Shown here: positions 16,767 through 26,429 of the stretch, in pieces
Position numbering within the stretch: position 1 is the stretch's first letter
How the letters are laid out: each line of letters starts with the position of its first letter
Program-made: the position numbers and the translations under genes
The notes under the pieces: generated by a model
What the model was told of the DNA's origin: nothing
Seen by the model: only the letters and a program-made list of their open reading frames with translations
Databases searched by the model: none
Assembly: GCA_949373145.1 (NCBI GenBank)
Contig: CASICI010000001.1
Span: forward strand, 1-64,000
Direction: 5' to 3'
Length of the DNA: 64,000 bases
From: an uncultured Phycisphaerales bacterium
GTDB taxonomy: Bacteria > Planctomycetota > Phycisphaerae > Phycisphaerales > SM1A02

Positions 16767-18656
16767 ATGATCGAACAAGCCCCTCACAATTCTTCGAGTG
16801 ATGATGACCGTGGCTGGCCACTGCCTCTTCACGGAGCCTCGAATCCCTCGACCGATGCGCAGGGAACCTCACCCGGATCATTCGCTCAGGCCGCCCAGGT
16901 CGGTCGACCTCTGACATACGCCTCGCCCGACACGCCTGGCATGCCGCCGGCGAGTGACAAGACGGCCTGGGATTTTCTCCCTCAGGGCTGGACCATTCGT
17001 GCGACCGAATCATGGGACACCGGATGCGCCGGTCATGGCCGAACGGATGGCACCTGGATCCGCTGTGAGGCGCCCGAGGGATTCGAACCGATCACCCAGC
17101 TCGAACACGCACGTCTGGGAGTCATCACGCCCGAAATGACGCGTGTCGCCGAGCGGGAGGAACACCTTTCGGCTGAAGAGGTTCGTGACGAAGTCGCGTC
17201 CGGACGTCTCGTCATACCCGCCAATCGCGTGCACCTGGAGCACGAACTCGACCCCATGGCGATCGGTCGAGCTACCAAGACCAAGATCAATGCGAACATG
17301 GGTGCTTCGCCCGTGTCGAGTTCCACCGACGAAGAGGTCGAGAAACTCAAGTGGGCCGAACGCTGGGGCGCCGACACCGTCATGGACCTCTCCACCGGTG
17401 GTGACCTCGACGCGACCCGCCTTGCGATCATCAAGAACAGCAGCGTTCCGATCGGAACGGTTCCCATCTACTCGATGATCATCGGCCGGAAGATCGAGGA
17501 TCTCGAAGAGTCGATGATTCTCGAGACACTGGAACACCAGGCGGCCCAGGGTGTCGACTACTTCACGATCCATGCCGGCACGCTGCGCGAGCATCTTCCA
17601 CTGGTCCGCGACCGTCTGATCGGAATCGTCTCTCGTGGTGGTTCGCTTCTCGCGAAGTGGATGATCCACCACGGCAAGCAGAACCCCATGAACACGGCCT
17701 GGGAGAAGATCTGCGAAGTCATGCGTCGTTATGACGTCACGTTCTCGATCGGAGACGGACTTCGTCCCGGTGGACTTGCCGATGCGACCGATGCCGCGCA
17801 GATCGGTGAACTGACCGCACTGGGTCAACTCACCGAACGAGCCTGGCGATGCGGTGTCCAGGTCATGGTCGAAGGTCCCGGACACGTGCCGTTCGACCAG
17901 ATCGAATTCAACATGAAGCTCCAGAGACGTCTCTGTCACGGCGCACCCTTCTACGTCCTCGGACCCCTGGTCACCGACATCTTTCCCGGGTACGACCACA
18001 TCACCTCCTGCATCGGAGCCACTTCAGCCGGTTATCACGGAGCTTCCATGCTCTGCTACGTGACCCCGAAGGAACACCTCGGTCTGCCCAAGCGTGATGA
18101 CGTGAAGCAGGGGTGCATCGCCTACAAGATCGCGGCGCACGCCGCCGACGTCGCTCTCGGCATACCCGGAGCGCGTGACCGGGATGATGAACTGACCAAG
18201 GCCCGTGCCGCGCTCAACTGGCAGAAGCACTTCGATCTGTCCTTCGATCCCGACACCGCACGTGCGTATCACGACGAAGATCTCGACGTGGATACCGACT
18301 TCTGTGCGATGTGCGGCCATGACTGGTGCAGCGTGCGCATCTCGAAGGAGATCCAGGAGTTCACGAGCGGCAAGGATCCGGAGTATTTCCGTGACAAGGC
18401 CGTTCGTTCGGATGCCTTGACTCCCGAGCAGCAGGAGATTCTCGAAAAGCGAGGCGTGCTCAGCCCCGATGAGATTCACAAGCTCGCCTCCAAGACCAGC
18501 AAGAACGCCAAGGCCGTCGCTGGTGAAGAGGGCAAGGCCTCGTGTCATTCCGACTACGTCGATCCCGACTCGGCGAAGAAGATTCAATCGGAGAATCTCG
18601 TCCAGCTGAACACGGCTCCCGCGCACAACCTGCCCACCCATGACCCGCTGATCTGA
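16767..18656 (+). CDS. thiC: Phosphomethylpyrimidine synthase (HMP-P synthase)
   Basis: 629 residues, full length. A radical SAM-type enzyme that rearranges aminoimidazole ribotide into HMP phosphate for thiamine. The iron-sulfur cluster motif is C513-AMC-GHDWC (Cys513, Cys516, Cys521) near the C-terminus, as expected for ThiC. Other signatures are [38 protein letters not shown] and [18 protein letters not shown]. An AAGGAGG ribosome site lies 11 bases upstream. Expression is under the TPP riboswitch just before it. No other thiamine gene follows; the next gene is a small membrane protein. Confidence 0.98.
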   Translation: MIEQAPHNSSSDDDRGWPLPLHGASNPSTDAQGTSPGSFAQAAQVGRPLTYASPDTPGMPPASDKTAWDFLPQGWTIRATESWDTGCAGHGRTDGTWIRCEAPEGFEPITQLEHARLGVITPEMTRVAEREEHLSAEEVRDEVASGRLVIPANRVHLEHELDPMAIGRATKTKINANMGASPVSSSTDEEVEKLKWAERWGADTVMDLSTGGDLDATRLAIIKNSSVPIGTVPIYSMIIGRKIEDLEESMILETLEHQAAQGVDYFTIHAGTLREHLPLVRDRLIGIVSRGGSLLAKWMIHHGKQNPMNTAWEKICEVMRRYDVTFSIGDGLRPGGLADATDAAQIGELTALGQLTERAWRCGVQVMVEGPGHVPFDQIEFNMKLQRRLCHGAPFYVLGPLVTDIFPGYDHITSCIGATSAGYHGASMLCYVTPKEHLGLPKRDDVKQGCIAYKIAAHAADVALGIPGARDRDDELTKARAALNWQKHFDLSFDPDTARAYHDEDLDVDTDFCAMCGHDWCSVRISKEIQEFTSGKDPEYFRDKAVRSDALTPEQQEILEKRGVLSPDEIHKLASKTSKNAKAVAGEEGKASCHSDYVDPDSAKKIQSENLVQLNTAPAHNLPTHDPLI

Positions 18657-18663
18657 TCTCGTC

Positions 18664-19035
18664 ATGCCGCAAACGACCAGAGAATCCCCTGATGATCATC
18701 CGGAACTCACCGATGTTCCCGAAATGAGATATCAGAATGCCTATCTCTGGTTCATCTTCGTTTCGAGTCTCGACATCATTCTGACCTGGGTGATTCTGCG
18801 CAAAGGCGGGGTCGAGGTGAACCCCATCGCGGAACTGGTCATCGATTCCTGGGGTCTGCCCGGTGCGATCGGTTTCAAGTTCGCACTGATGCTCTTCGTC
18901 ATCATTTCCTGCGAGATCGTCGGCCGCACCCGGGACGCTCTCGCTCGAAAGCTGATCCTTGTGGGAATCCTGATCTCGAGTTTTCCCGTCGTCTGGTCGG
19001 TGACACTGCTTCTGGTGAACCTGCTGCGTCCATGA
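18664..19035 (+). CDS. DUF5658-like small membrane protein
   Basis: 123 residues with a hydrophilic N-terminus and three probable membrane helices: about 29-46 (LWFIFVSSLDIILTWVILR), 67-85 (AIGFKFALMLFVIISCEI) and 98-118. The sequence LDIILTWVILRKGGVEVNP, with an Asn-Pro after the first helix, is the pattern seen in DUF5658 proteins of unknown function. It starts 7 bases after thiC, so it may be expressed with it, but nothing in the sequence ties it to thiamine. It is convergent with the aminopeptidase P gene. Confidence 0.65.
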   Translation: MPQTTRESPDDHPELTDVPEMRYQNAYLWFIFVSSLDIILTWVILRKGGVEVNPIAELVIDSWGLPGAIGFKFALMLFVIISCEIVGRTRDALARKLILVGILISSFPVVWSVTLLLVNLLRP

Positions 19036-19081
19036 TTCGGTTGATCCGAACCATTCATGGAGTCACACCCGAGCGCTCTTC

Positions 19082-20296
19082 TCAGCCCGCCATCGCCTTC
19101 TCGATCTGAGCGATGGTTCTCGGAATGGATTTCGTGAGGTTCTTCGAACCATCTCGGGTGACGACGATGTCATCTTCGATTCGTACACCAAGATTCTCTT
19201 CGGGAAGATAGATCCCCGGTTCCACGGTGATCACCGAGCCGGTCTTGAGCGGTCCATCCGGCGTGATGTCATGCACCTCGAGTCCGAGGTGGTGTCCGAT
19301 CCCGTGAATGAAATAGTCGCCGTAGCCGGCTTTCGTGATGATGTCGCGGGATGCCTTGTCGACCTGAGCCATGGTCGCGCCTGCCTTGACCTTCGCGATC
19401 GAGGCATCGAGCGCCTTCAGGACGATCGAGTAGATCTCGCGCTGGCGCTTCGTGAACGTGCCGTTCACCGGAAGGGTTCTCGTCACGTCCGCCGCATAGC
19501 CGCAGAATTCGCACCCCGAATCGATCACAATGAGATCACCATCCGCCATCGTCTGGTCGTTGGCGCCGTAGTGCAGCACCGTGCCGTTGAAACCCGACCC
19601 TGCGATCGTGTTGTAGGCGGGGCCGCGCGAGCCGTTCGAACGGTACGCGTGTTCCAGCATCTCCTGCACTTCGAATTCATTCATGCCGGGTGTCATGTTC
19701 TTCAGAACGGCATCGAAACCGAAGGCGGTGATCCTTCCCGCTTCCTTGATGCATGACTGCTCGGCGGATGACTTGATCGCCCGCATTCTGGCGGGGAGCT
19801 CGGTCCGGTCGACGATGCTCACGCCGGGAATGCGTTGCGCGACCTTCTGAAAGACGTCGAGATCCGCCGATATCGGCTGGGTGTGGTTCGAGAAACCGTG
19901 AAGGCACGCGAGCTTCTTCGATCTCTTCGCGGCAGCGGTGACCATCATCGGAAGACGATTGGTTCTTGCCAGACTCTTGATCCCGAGCTTCTTGACGAGC
20001 TTGGAGTCGATGAAGTCGCGTGCGCCATCCCATTTTTCGATTTCAGGATCGAGTGGCCTGAGAAAGACCGTGGCTCGCTTGCTTGCGATCGGATTGAGCG
20101 GGTCGAGCAGCAGAGCCGCCCCGGCTTCGTTGGTGATTCCGGTCAGGTATTCGAACGTGGGATCCGGCTTCCATCCACCCCTGAGATCATGCCCACCATC
20201 TCCCGAGAAGATCAGGCCCACCGAGTCTTTCAGTGACTTCAGGATGGCATCTCGTCGTTTTTCTAATTCAGCGGTGGTGATGGTCGGTGCGGGCAT
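19082..20296 (-). CDS. pepP: Xaa-Pro aminopeptidase (aminopeptidase P, M24B)
   Basis: 404 residues. Removes the N-terminal residue of peptides with proline in second position. The pita-bread catalytic domain (about 170-400) shows the five metal ligands in context: IDSGCEFCGYAADVTRT (two Asp), HGIGHHLGLEVHD (His), TVEPGIYLP (Glu) and VRIEDDIVV (Glu). The N-terminal domain (GWKPDPTFEYLTGI, LLLDP) is the creatinase-like domain of PepP. No signal peptide is seen, so it is cytoplasmic. A strong hairpin lies just upstream at 20338-20369, ending the preceding minus-strand gene, so pepP probably has its own promoter in the remaining short gap. Confidence 0.93.
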   Translation of the reverse strand: MPAPTITTAELEKRRDAILKSLKDSVGLIFSGDGGHDLRGGWKPDPTFEYLTGITNEAGAALLLDPLNPIASKRATVFLRPLDPEIEKWDGARDFIDSKLVKKLGIKSLARTNRLPMMVTAAAKRSKKLACLHGFSNHTQPISADLDVFQKVAQRIPGVSIVDRTELPARMRAIKSSAEQSCIKEAGRITAFGFDAVLKNMTPGMNEFEVQEMLEHAYRSNGSRGPAYNTIAGSGFNGTVLHYGANDQTMADGDLIVIDSGCEFCGYAADVTRTLPVNGTFTKRQREIYSIVLKALDASIAKVKAGATMAQVDKASRDIITKAGYGDYFIHGIGHHLGLEVHDITPDGPLKTGSVITVEPGIYLPEENLGVRIEDDIVVTRDGSKNLTKSIPRTIAQIEKAMAG

Positions 20297-20337
20297 GGGT
20301 CGGATCTCCTTGAAAGGGCACAGTCTATCTTCAAAGA

Positions 20338-20369
20338 ACGGCGTCGATCCCTCTTGGAATCGACGCCGT
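20338..20369 (-). terminator. Intrinsic terminator-like hairpin after the DUF1080 gene
   Basis: On the minus strand, ACGGCGTCGATTCC pairs with GGGATCGACGCCGT around an AAGA loop: 11 perfect pairs plus three more including a wobble. TTCTTTG follows. It lies 29 bases beyond the stop codon of the DUF1080 gene. The U-tract is short, but the stem is the strongest in this part of the window. Confidence 0.65.
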
Positions 20370-20398
20370 CGTAAATCAGTTGAAATGATCCTCTCGTG

Positions 20399-21217
20399 TC
20401 ACCAGGCGAGGGTGCGTTCGCCAAGTGGTCGCACCCAGATGTTGGCGAACTTGACCGGATCGCTGTGATCCTGAAGCCTGATCTGACCGGTCTGATCGTG
20501 CTTCTTGTACTCGGCTTTCGAGCCGTGTGCCGTGATGCCCATGAACGCTGAATGGTTCTGAACCACGACACCGTTGAAGATCACGGTGACGGTTCCCGCC
20601 GCGGCCAGCGAGCCATCGGACTCGAACCTTGGCGCGGTGAAGATGATGTCGTAGGTGTTCCATTCGCCGTTCGGTCGGCAGGGGTTCACGAGCGGGGGGT
20701 ACTGCCCGTACATGGAACCGGCCTGGCCGTCGGGGTAGGTCTGGTTGGGATTCGACCCGAGGATCTGGACTTCATACTTGTCGAGGAAGAACACCCCGCT
20801 GTTGGAGCCGACCTGGCCATCGCATGCACGGTCGGCGGGAACAAGCCACTCGATGTGGAACTGACAGTCCCCGAAGGACTCGTTTGTCTTGATGTCTCCG
20901 GTACCCGGAGTGACCTGGGCCACGCCATCGGCGTCGACCTTCCAGCCAGCGTGGTTCCAGTGCTTCATGCCCGTGCCGGGCCCGAGCAGCACGGTGGCAT
21001 CGCTTGGGGCCGTGCCCGGCGCTTTCGCCGTGCCGGCCATTCCGGGATTCACCATCGTGGGCTGCGGTCGTTCCATGTCGTGGACCGGCCACTCTTCGGC
21101 ACCCGCTTTTTCAGAGGCGCTGTCGGTGTTCGAGGCGGTCATCGAGAATGAGATCGAAAATGCGATCACGAACGCAATCAGTGAGGAGATGATCAACTTC
21201 GAAGGACCGAATGACAT
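20399..21217 (-). CDS. Exported DUF1080 (3-keto-disaccharide hydrolase-like) protein
   Basis: About 272 residues from the ATG at 21217, which has AGGAG 7 bases upstream; a longer frame exists but has no ribosome site. The leader KLIISSLIAFVIAFSISFSM is a signal peptide or anchor. From about residue 100 the protein follows the DUF1080/concanavalin-like domain: NESFGDCQFHIEWLVP, SNSGVFFLDKYEVQILGS, GEWNTYDIIFTAPRF, VIFNGVVVQNH and GQIRLQDHSDPVKFANIWVR. The domain is abundant in planctomycetes; characterised members act on 3-keto-sugars. It sits 160 bases downstream of the GH9 cellulase on the same strand, so a shared role in polysaccharide use is plausible but not shown. Confidence 0.85.
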   Translation of the reverse strand: MSFGPSKLIISSLIAFVIAFSISFSMTASNTDSASEKAGAEEWPVHDMERPQPTMVNPGMAGTAKAPGTAPSDATVLLGPGTGMKHWNHAGWKVDADGVAQVTPGTGDIKTNESFGDCQFHIEWLVPADRACDGQVGSNSGVFFLDKYEVQILGSNPNQTYPDGQAGSMYGQYPPLVNPCRPNGEWNTYDIIFTAPRFESDGSLAAAGTVTVIFNGVVVQNHSAFMGITAHGSKAEYKKHDQTGQIRLQDHSDPVKFANIWVRPLGERTLAW

Positions 21218-21321
21218 GGGTGTGCTCCTGGGAATCCTGATGATCCCGTTTGGGGTGTTTGTGCACATTCAAGACTCCCAAGTCAGGGTGCCTTCGTCAA
21301 GGTCATGAAGCCAATTTGAGA

Positions 21322-21346
21322 ACCGGGGCCCTGAATGGGCCCCGGT
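21322..21346 (-). terminator. Perfect GC-rich hairpin after the GH9 gene
   Basis: ACCGGGGCCC and GGGCCCCGGT form a perfect 10-bp stem with a 5-base loop, 31 bases beyond the GH9 stop codon. The minus-strand sequence after it (TCTCAAATTGG) has little U-tract. It may therefore protect the 3' end or cause pausing rather than terminate fully. Confidence 0.5.
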
Positions 21347-21376
21347 GTGTCGATCCATCTTTTCAAGTGAATGGCT

Positions 21377-24178
21377 TCACTCGATTTCAACGGGCGAACC
21401 GTTGAGAATCATGTCGCTTGGAGCACTGATGGTGCCACCATGGCTGCCCTGCATTCCGATGGTGAACGATTCTCCCGGCGAGACCGCATTGAACCATTCG
21501 GGTGAGGTCACCACCACCCGGCCGTTTCCAAGGATCTGATACTCCGCGGGCCACAGACCGGTCAGGTCGAACGAGGTGTCGAACTCGAGTGTCCAGACGG
21601 CTGGAACAGGCTCTTCACTGTTGTTGACGATTCGAAGCTCGGCGGTGAATCCGGATCCCCAGTCATCGATCACCAGGAAAGTGGCATCGATTCCGTCGAG
21701 TTGGCAGGCATCCAGAACGCCGTCCGAATCGGAATCATCCGCGCCCGAATCGATGTCGCAGGTATCGGGGATTCCATTTCCGTCGCAATCCTCGACCAGT
21801 CCCTGGCCGATCGCACAGGCATCACCCACACCATCTTGGTCGCAGTCTGCGAATGTTTCACAGCCGTCGGGTACTCCGTTGCCGTCGCAGTCGAAGGCGC
21901 CCTGCGAGATTTCGTAGGCGTCAGGGACGTCGTCACCGTTGCAGTCCGGATCACACTCATCGGGTCTTCCGTTTCCATCGAGATCGGTCGCACCTTCGGC
22001 GATCTCTTCGGCATCATCGACTCCGTTGTCGTTGCAGTCGACGACACCTTCTTCGCCGTAGATGAGAACACCATCATCGTAGACCGAGATCATCTCGGTC
22101 TTGGTGATCGACGACAGGCCGAAGGGCAGGGCGGACAGTGACGGATCATTTCCCGCATCCCATGCCGTGGTGGGTGCGGACGTTCCGAGACCCACCGTCA
22201 CCTGGCATTCACGACGATGACGTGTTCCCGGTCCAGGTCCGATGGTTTCGCCGTCATAGGAGATCTCGAAGTAGTACAGATCGTTTCCGGCATCGGCGAC
22301 CTGCAGTCCACCGAGTGTCCCACCGTCGAGGAATCCGCTTTGAACGAGGACGTCCTGTGCCGTATAGCCGGCCGCGAACACTTCACTCAGGTCGAGATGA
22401 ATCCGAAAGGAAAGTGCTTCACTCATGCGTGCCGGCCACGCGCTTCTGTTGTTCAACATGCAGCGGATGCGGGTCGAAGTCGCCCCGTTCTCGATGATGG
22501 AGGCTTCCACGAACATCTCGTTGCCATAGGAATCCCCACTGGGCGGAAAGACCTCGTCAGACAGCGAGTCACCACCGTAGATCATCGACATCCGTGCCAG
22601 CGCCGCGGTGAAACCGGCGTTGTAGTCGCAGGCGACCTCGTTCGCGATCCAATCGTTTCGATCATCCGACCAGTCATAGTCATCGGCGGAAGCGGGCCCG
22701 CCGACCAGTGCGCCCCAGAGCACGTGCCGATTGGGTCCTGGATCCTGAATCTGATCGTTCCATGAGCCATGTGCTCCGCGATGATGCGGCTTGACCGGAG
22801 GGTTTTCGCCGAACCCGCAGACGTAACTGGAATTCCTCGGGTTGTCTCCGAGGATGTAGTTGATCTGCTGCTCGCCGAACGCTCGGTAGTCTTCATCGGG
22901 CGTGTCACCGACCATTTCAGCGTAGGCGAAGGCGATGAACGCCGTATTGGCCGCATAGCGCAGTGATCCCCATTGATTCAGCCAGGCAAGACCACCCGTG
23001 GTGTAGGCGATTCCTCCACCCGGGAGCCAGTGTTCGAGATGTTGTCGAACGTAGTTGTTGTAGACGTCCTTGCCCGTCAATGCCGCGAGCAGACATGCCG
23101 CTCCGTTGATCTTGCCATCCCATGACTGAGCCCAGAAGGGGTCGGCACCGGAGTTCGCGTAATGAACCTCCGAGGCATCCAGATAGGATTGTTCTCCGGT
23201 GGCTCGATGAAGCCATGCAGCCGCCCAGCACAGTTCATCGTGGTAGCCCGACCAGGAGTTGTAGGCGGAGGACACTCCCGGAATCGATTCGGTGTAGTTG
23301 CCTCGGTGGGTGTTCGCGAACTCGTACAGCTGGCGGGCATGAAGAAGAAGTGTCGCTGCATAGGTCGGATCATCCGAAGCGAACAGCATCGATGCCGCAG
23401 CGAGAAAGGCCGCAGATTCCGCGGCGGGCTCGCTGCCCGGGTGCTCCGGGGTCAACCACCAGATCTTCGGTCGGTACCCGGTCGCATCCGTGTAGATCTC
23501 GGGGGCTCCCCAGAAGCTGTGTGCGCCATCACCCTGCCCGATCTGACCGCAGAAGACATCGGGTTCCGGATGTGCCGCGATGCACCAGTCGGCATGCCAC
23601 TTCAAGGTGTTCAAGAGATCATCCATCTGACCCGAGGAGCGGTAGCCGTCTTCGAATTCGACACCACTCCATGCCATGGTGGTCATCGCGGAACTGATCG
23701 GAAGCACGAACGTCGGTGAGTCTCCGGCATCCATGTATCGATTGATGATCCCCGGATCGACGTCGTAGCTTCCGTTCACCTGTTCGAGTTCATAGTTGAA
23801 ACAGTCGCCTCTCCACCCGAGGCGATTCCCATCTGAAAGGTCTCCAGCCCGTTGTGCCGCGTAGAATGCGATCGATTTCTGTATGGCTTCTCCGTAGTTG
23901 AATGGTCCGTCTCCCTGGGAACCTCCGCCATCGTCAGGACAGACACCCCACTTTGAAAGAAGAAGCGCGAGATCCGCGCCTCCGACCATTCCGTCCCCAT
24001 CGACGTCTCCAGCACATGGACTCGCGCATGGACCCCACGTCGAGAGCATCCTGCTGAGATCCGCACCGTCCACTCCGCCATCGCCGTCGAGATCACCCGG
24101 GCATTCTGCGTGGGCGTATGAAAGCGTGAGCAACGTGGTCGCCGCTCCGGTGCACAACTTCAAGGAAGTTCTCTTCAT
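21377..24178 (-). CDS. Secreted multi-domain GH9 cellulase with dockerin-like, Ca-binding repeat and CBM2 modules
   Basis: 933 residues. Order: signal peptide (1-24), dockerin-like pair (about 28-77, DLDGDGGVDGADLSRML and DVDGDGMVGGADLALLL), GH9 catalytic domain (92 to about 530), a beta-sandwich, seven thrombospondin-3-like Asp loops (about 722-830, DCDGNGVPD type) and a C-terminal family 2 cellulose-binding module (about 835-933, with exposed Trp residues). Catalytic residues are Asp150/Asp153 in the DAGD motif and Glu514 in ANEVACDYNAGF. The conserved KPHHRGAHGSW (463-473) lies in between. The enzyme should hydrolyse beta-1,4-glucan outside the cell by inversion. The dockerin-like pair is N-terminal here, unlike in the other exported proteins of this window. 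A hairpin follows the stop codon. Confidence 0.93.
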   Translation of the reverse strand: MKRTSLKLCTGAATTLLTLSYAHAECPGDLDGDGGVDGADLSRMLSTWGPCASPCAGDVDGDGMVGGADLALLLSKWGVCPDDGGGSQGDGPFNYGEAIQKSIAFYAAQRAGDLSDGNRLGWRGDCFNYELEQVNGSYDVDPGIINRYMDAGDSPTFVLPISSAMTTMAWSGVEFEDGYRSSGQMDDLLNTLKWHADWCIAAHPEPDVFCGQIGQGDGAHSFWGAPEIYTDATGYRPKIWWLTPEHPGSEPAAESAAFLAAASMLFASDDPTYAATLLLHARQLYEFANTHRGNYTESIPGVSSAYNSWSGYHDELCWAAAWLHRATGEQSYLDASEVHYANSGADPFWAQSWDGKINGAACLLAALTGKDVYNNYVRQHLEHWLPGGGIAYTTGGLAWLNQWGSLRYAANTAFIAFAYAEMVGDTPDEDYRAFGEQQINYILGDNPRNSSYVCGFGENPPVKPHHRGAHGSWNDQIQDPGPNRHVLWGALVGGPASADDYDWSDDRNDWIANEVACDYNAGFTAALARMSMIYGGDSLSDEVFPPSGDSYGNEMFVEASIIENGATSTRIRCMLNNRSAWPARMSEALSFRIHLDLSEVFAAGYTAQDVLVQSGFLDGGTLGGLQVADAGNDLYYFEISYDGETIGPGPGTRHRRECQVTVGLGTSAPTTAWDAGNDPSLSALPFGLSSITKTEMISVYDDGVLIYGEEGVVDCNDNGVDDAEEIAEGATDLDGNGRPDECDPDCNGDDVPDAYEISQGAFDCDGNGVPDGCETFADCDQDGVGDACAIGQGLVEDCDGNGIPDTCDIDSGADDSDSDGVLDACQLDGIDATFLVIDDWGSGFTAELRIVNNSEEPVPAVWTLEFDTSFDLTGLWPAEYQILGNGRVVVTSPEWFNAVSPGESFTIGMQGSHGGTISAPSDMILNGSPVEIE

Positions 24179-24346
24179 CTGTGATGTCTCCTATGCCGAA
24201 TGAATGATGCGATTGCATCGTTCACTCGAGCCCCACGTCTGAAGTACGCAGCATGGCGTGTCAGGGTGCGGAAACTTCCGGACTTCTCGCATGAAGATCG
24301 TTGTATCGATCCGCTGAACTGCCGCCTGAAGCGCGCGGGGTTCGTT

Positions 24347-25516
24347 TTAAACGTCGTTCTCGAGATCGATCCATGGGTTCATTGACTCGGAGATTCGATC
24401 CGGGTGTTGCTCGGAGAGAAGGCGTTCCCTGCGTTTCGAATCCACGACCGGATCCTGTTCGATGACCTTGATCAGCGCTTTCCTGAGCTTCGAAGGATCT
24501 CTCGCGTCAATGGTCTCGCCCAGCCCGTTCTCCCTGATGGTCAGGCCATTCGCACCGTAGTCGCCTCCGAGAATCGGTGTGCGGTACATCGCGGCCTCCA
24601 TGCTGATGCCTGAAATGCCGTGGTGTCTGGGATAGAGCGTCGCAATGACGTCACTTGCCACGAAGCCCGCTTGAAACATCTCGTTCGAGATGAATCCCTC
24701 ATGGACGATGATCTGTCTCTTCGAGATTTGATCCTGTCTTCGTGTCAGTTCTCTTTGAATCGAATCGGACAGGCTGCCCATGATCAGCAGGACCATGCCT
24801 CCCCCGGTCTTTTCCGGCCACGCTTGAAGAACTTCCAGGGTTCCCTTTCGTTTCGAGTGCTCTCCCAAGAGTCCGAGGACTCGTGCGTCGCGAGGTATCC
24901 CGAGCATGTCTCGCGCCCCGTCCTGATCGAGTTCGGTCCGTTTCGGGCTGGGAAAGGACAGCAAACCCATGTCAAGACCACTTCTGATCCCAGACTGATG
25001 GGTGATTGGATCCATGGTCAGCATTCGATGTCCGCATCGCCTCATCCGCATTCGAACGAGCTCACGACCCGCAGCGAAGCGAGGACCGAATCCCCCATAC
25101 CCCAGCCTCGGCAGATGGACCACCGAGCGTGGTCGGCATGCACGCAACTTCGCAGCCTGCACGCTTCTGGTTTTCATGCTCACCATCGCATCCGCGGTCG
25201 GTAGGACAAGTCGTTCCGGGTCGCCTTGTTCGTACACCTCGAGAATCGAATCCGTGACGATCTCGGCGTCCTTGGAAAAGACCCTTCCGAAACCACTGGA
25301 AAACGAACGAAGATTCATTTGAAAATCTATTTCATCGTGAACCAGCGCACGCGCGACATCGACTTGTCTTCGATTCTCATCGGTCGCCACCGGAACGCAC
25401 AGCACGACATGCCGACCCGTTTGCTGGATGGCATTCGCAATGTTGGCAGCGAAGACAAGTGAATGACCTTTCCAGCTCGGTTCTGCAACGACAATGTGTT
25501 TTTTTTTCAACGTCAC
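24347..25516 (-). CDS. GT-B fold glycosyltransferase (group 1-like)
   Basis: 389 residues from a GTG that overlaps the phhA stop codon (GTGA). The N-terminal half has the Rossmann-like start HIVVAEPSWKGHSLVFAANIA with a Gly-His loop. The C-terminal half has VLGLLGEHSKRKGTLEVLQA (donor-phosphate Gly-Lys region), then QIIVHEGFISNEMFQAGF and a GISGISMEAAMYRTPILGG segment. The last occupies the place of the EX7E nucleotide-sugar motif of GT4 enzymes. No membrane helix. The sugar and acceptor are unknown. Base composition is lower in GC than in its neighbours, with poly-T at 25500-25507 encoding the Lys-rich N-terminus, which hints at a different origin. Linked to phhA only by position. Confidence 0.75.
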   Translation of the reverse strand: MTLKKKHIVVAEPSWKGHSLVFAANIANAIQQTGRHVVLCVPVATDENRRQVDVARALVHDEIDFQMNLRSFSSGFGRVFSKDAEIVTDSILEVYEQGDPERLVLPTADAMVSMKTRSVQAAKLRACRPRSVVHLPRLGYGGFGPRFAAGRELVRMRMRRCGHRMLTMDPITHQSGIRSGLDMGLLSFPSPKRTELDQDGARDMLGIPRDARVLGLLGEHSKRKGTLEVLQAWPEKTGGGMVLLIMGSLSDSIQRELTRRQDQISKRQIIVHEGFISNEMFQAGFVASDVIATLYPRHHGISGISMEAAMYRTPILGGDYGANGLTIRENGLGETIDARDPSKLRKALIKVIEQDPVVDSKRRERLLSEQHPDRISESMNPWIDLENDV

Positions 25517-26367
25517 ACCACTGTTTTGGAAGCGTGGGCATCGAGAATGCGATCTGCATAGTTGTTCATGGCGTCACGGAGCTGTTCGAATGATTCGAGC
25601 ACATAGAGAATCGGTTGGTAGTGATCGATTTCGAAGGATGTCTCACAGACTCTGTCGAGATCGAAATCACGCCGTTCCACGTCATCGCTTTCCAGTGCAT
25701 GGACACTCTCTCCGGGTGAGGAGATCAGTCCCGAGCCGTAGAGTTTCAGCTTGCCTTCTTCTCGGATCAGACCGAATTCAACCGTGAACCAGAAGAGCCG
25801 GGCAAGCCGGTCGACATGGTGGGGGTCGTCGGTCACCGCGGCGGCCTTGCCGTAGGTCTGCAGGAAATCAGCGAACACCGGATCGGCATGCAGCGGCACG
25901 TGCCCGAAGATGTCATGAAAGATGTCCGGCTGGGGCAGATAGTCGATCGATTCCTTGGGCCGGATCACGATCGTGGTGGGAAATTCCCGACGCCCCAGAC
26001 ATGCGAAGAACGCCTTGGCGGGGAGGTAACCCGGCACCGCGCAGCTCTGCCATCCGGTCAGTTCCTTGAGATAGGTGTTGACGCTTTCCGAGCCGGAAAG
26101 GTGGGGGATGTGGGTGCGTACGAGGTTGATCGCCTTTGCGCCGTCCAGATAGACGTTCGAAGCCACCGACTGCAGGAAGTCCATCTGCTGTCCGTACAGA
26201 ATGGACCAGGTCTCCTGATTCTCCTGCGTGTACCCCTCATACCTCTGGTCGATGTACATCTTCGTCGGATCGTCGAAACCCGGTTTCCCGAAGTTGTTGG
26301 CGTATTCCTGTGCCACCGACGCGGTCGCGTCGTCGATCATGTCGTGATTTATGCTTCCACCCATCAT
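25513..26367 (-). CDS. phhA: Phenylalanine 4-monooxygenase
   Basis: 284 residues, the bacterial single-domain form. Converts phenylalanine to tyrosine with tetrahydropterin and O2. The iron ligands are in PDIFHDIFGHVPL (His-Asp-x-x-Gly-His), with the third ligand Glu in WFTVEFGLI. YLPAKAFFACLGRREFPTTIVIR is the family substrate region. AGGAG precedes the start codon. No pterin-4a-carbinolamine dehydratase (phhB) is adjacent. The downstream glycosyltransferase overlaps by four bases, an odd partner; its sequence gives no functional link. Confidence 0.95.
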   Translation of the reverse strand: MMGGSINHDMIDDATASVAQEYANNFGKPGFDDPTKMYIDQRYEGYTQENQETWSILYGQQMDFLQSVASNVYLDGAKAINLVRTHIPHLSGSESVNTYLKELTGWQSCAVPGYLPAKAFFACLGRREFPTTIVIRPKESIDYLPQPDIFHDIFGHVPLHADPVFADFLQTYGKAAAVTDDPHHVDRLARLFWFTVEFGLIREEGKLKLYGSGLISSPGESVHALESDDVERRDFDLDRVCETSFEIDHYQPILYVLESFEQLRDAMNNYADRILDAHASKTVV

Positions 26368-26429
26368 GGGACTGGCTCCTGTCTTGTAGGTCTGAAGAGT
26401 CTACCACGACCGATCTTTGTTTCGATCAA

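Noticed and set aside
17010-17999. A 329-codon minus-strand open frame opposite thiC
   Set aside because: thiC is unmistakable on the plus strand; the opposite frame has no family features.
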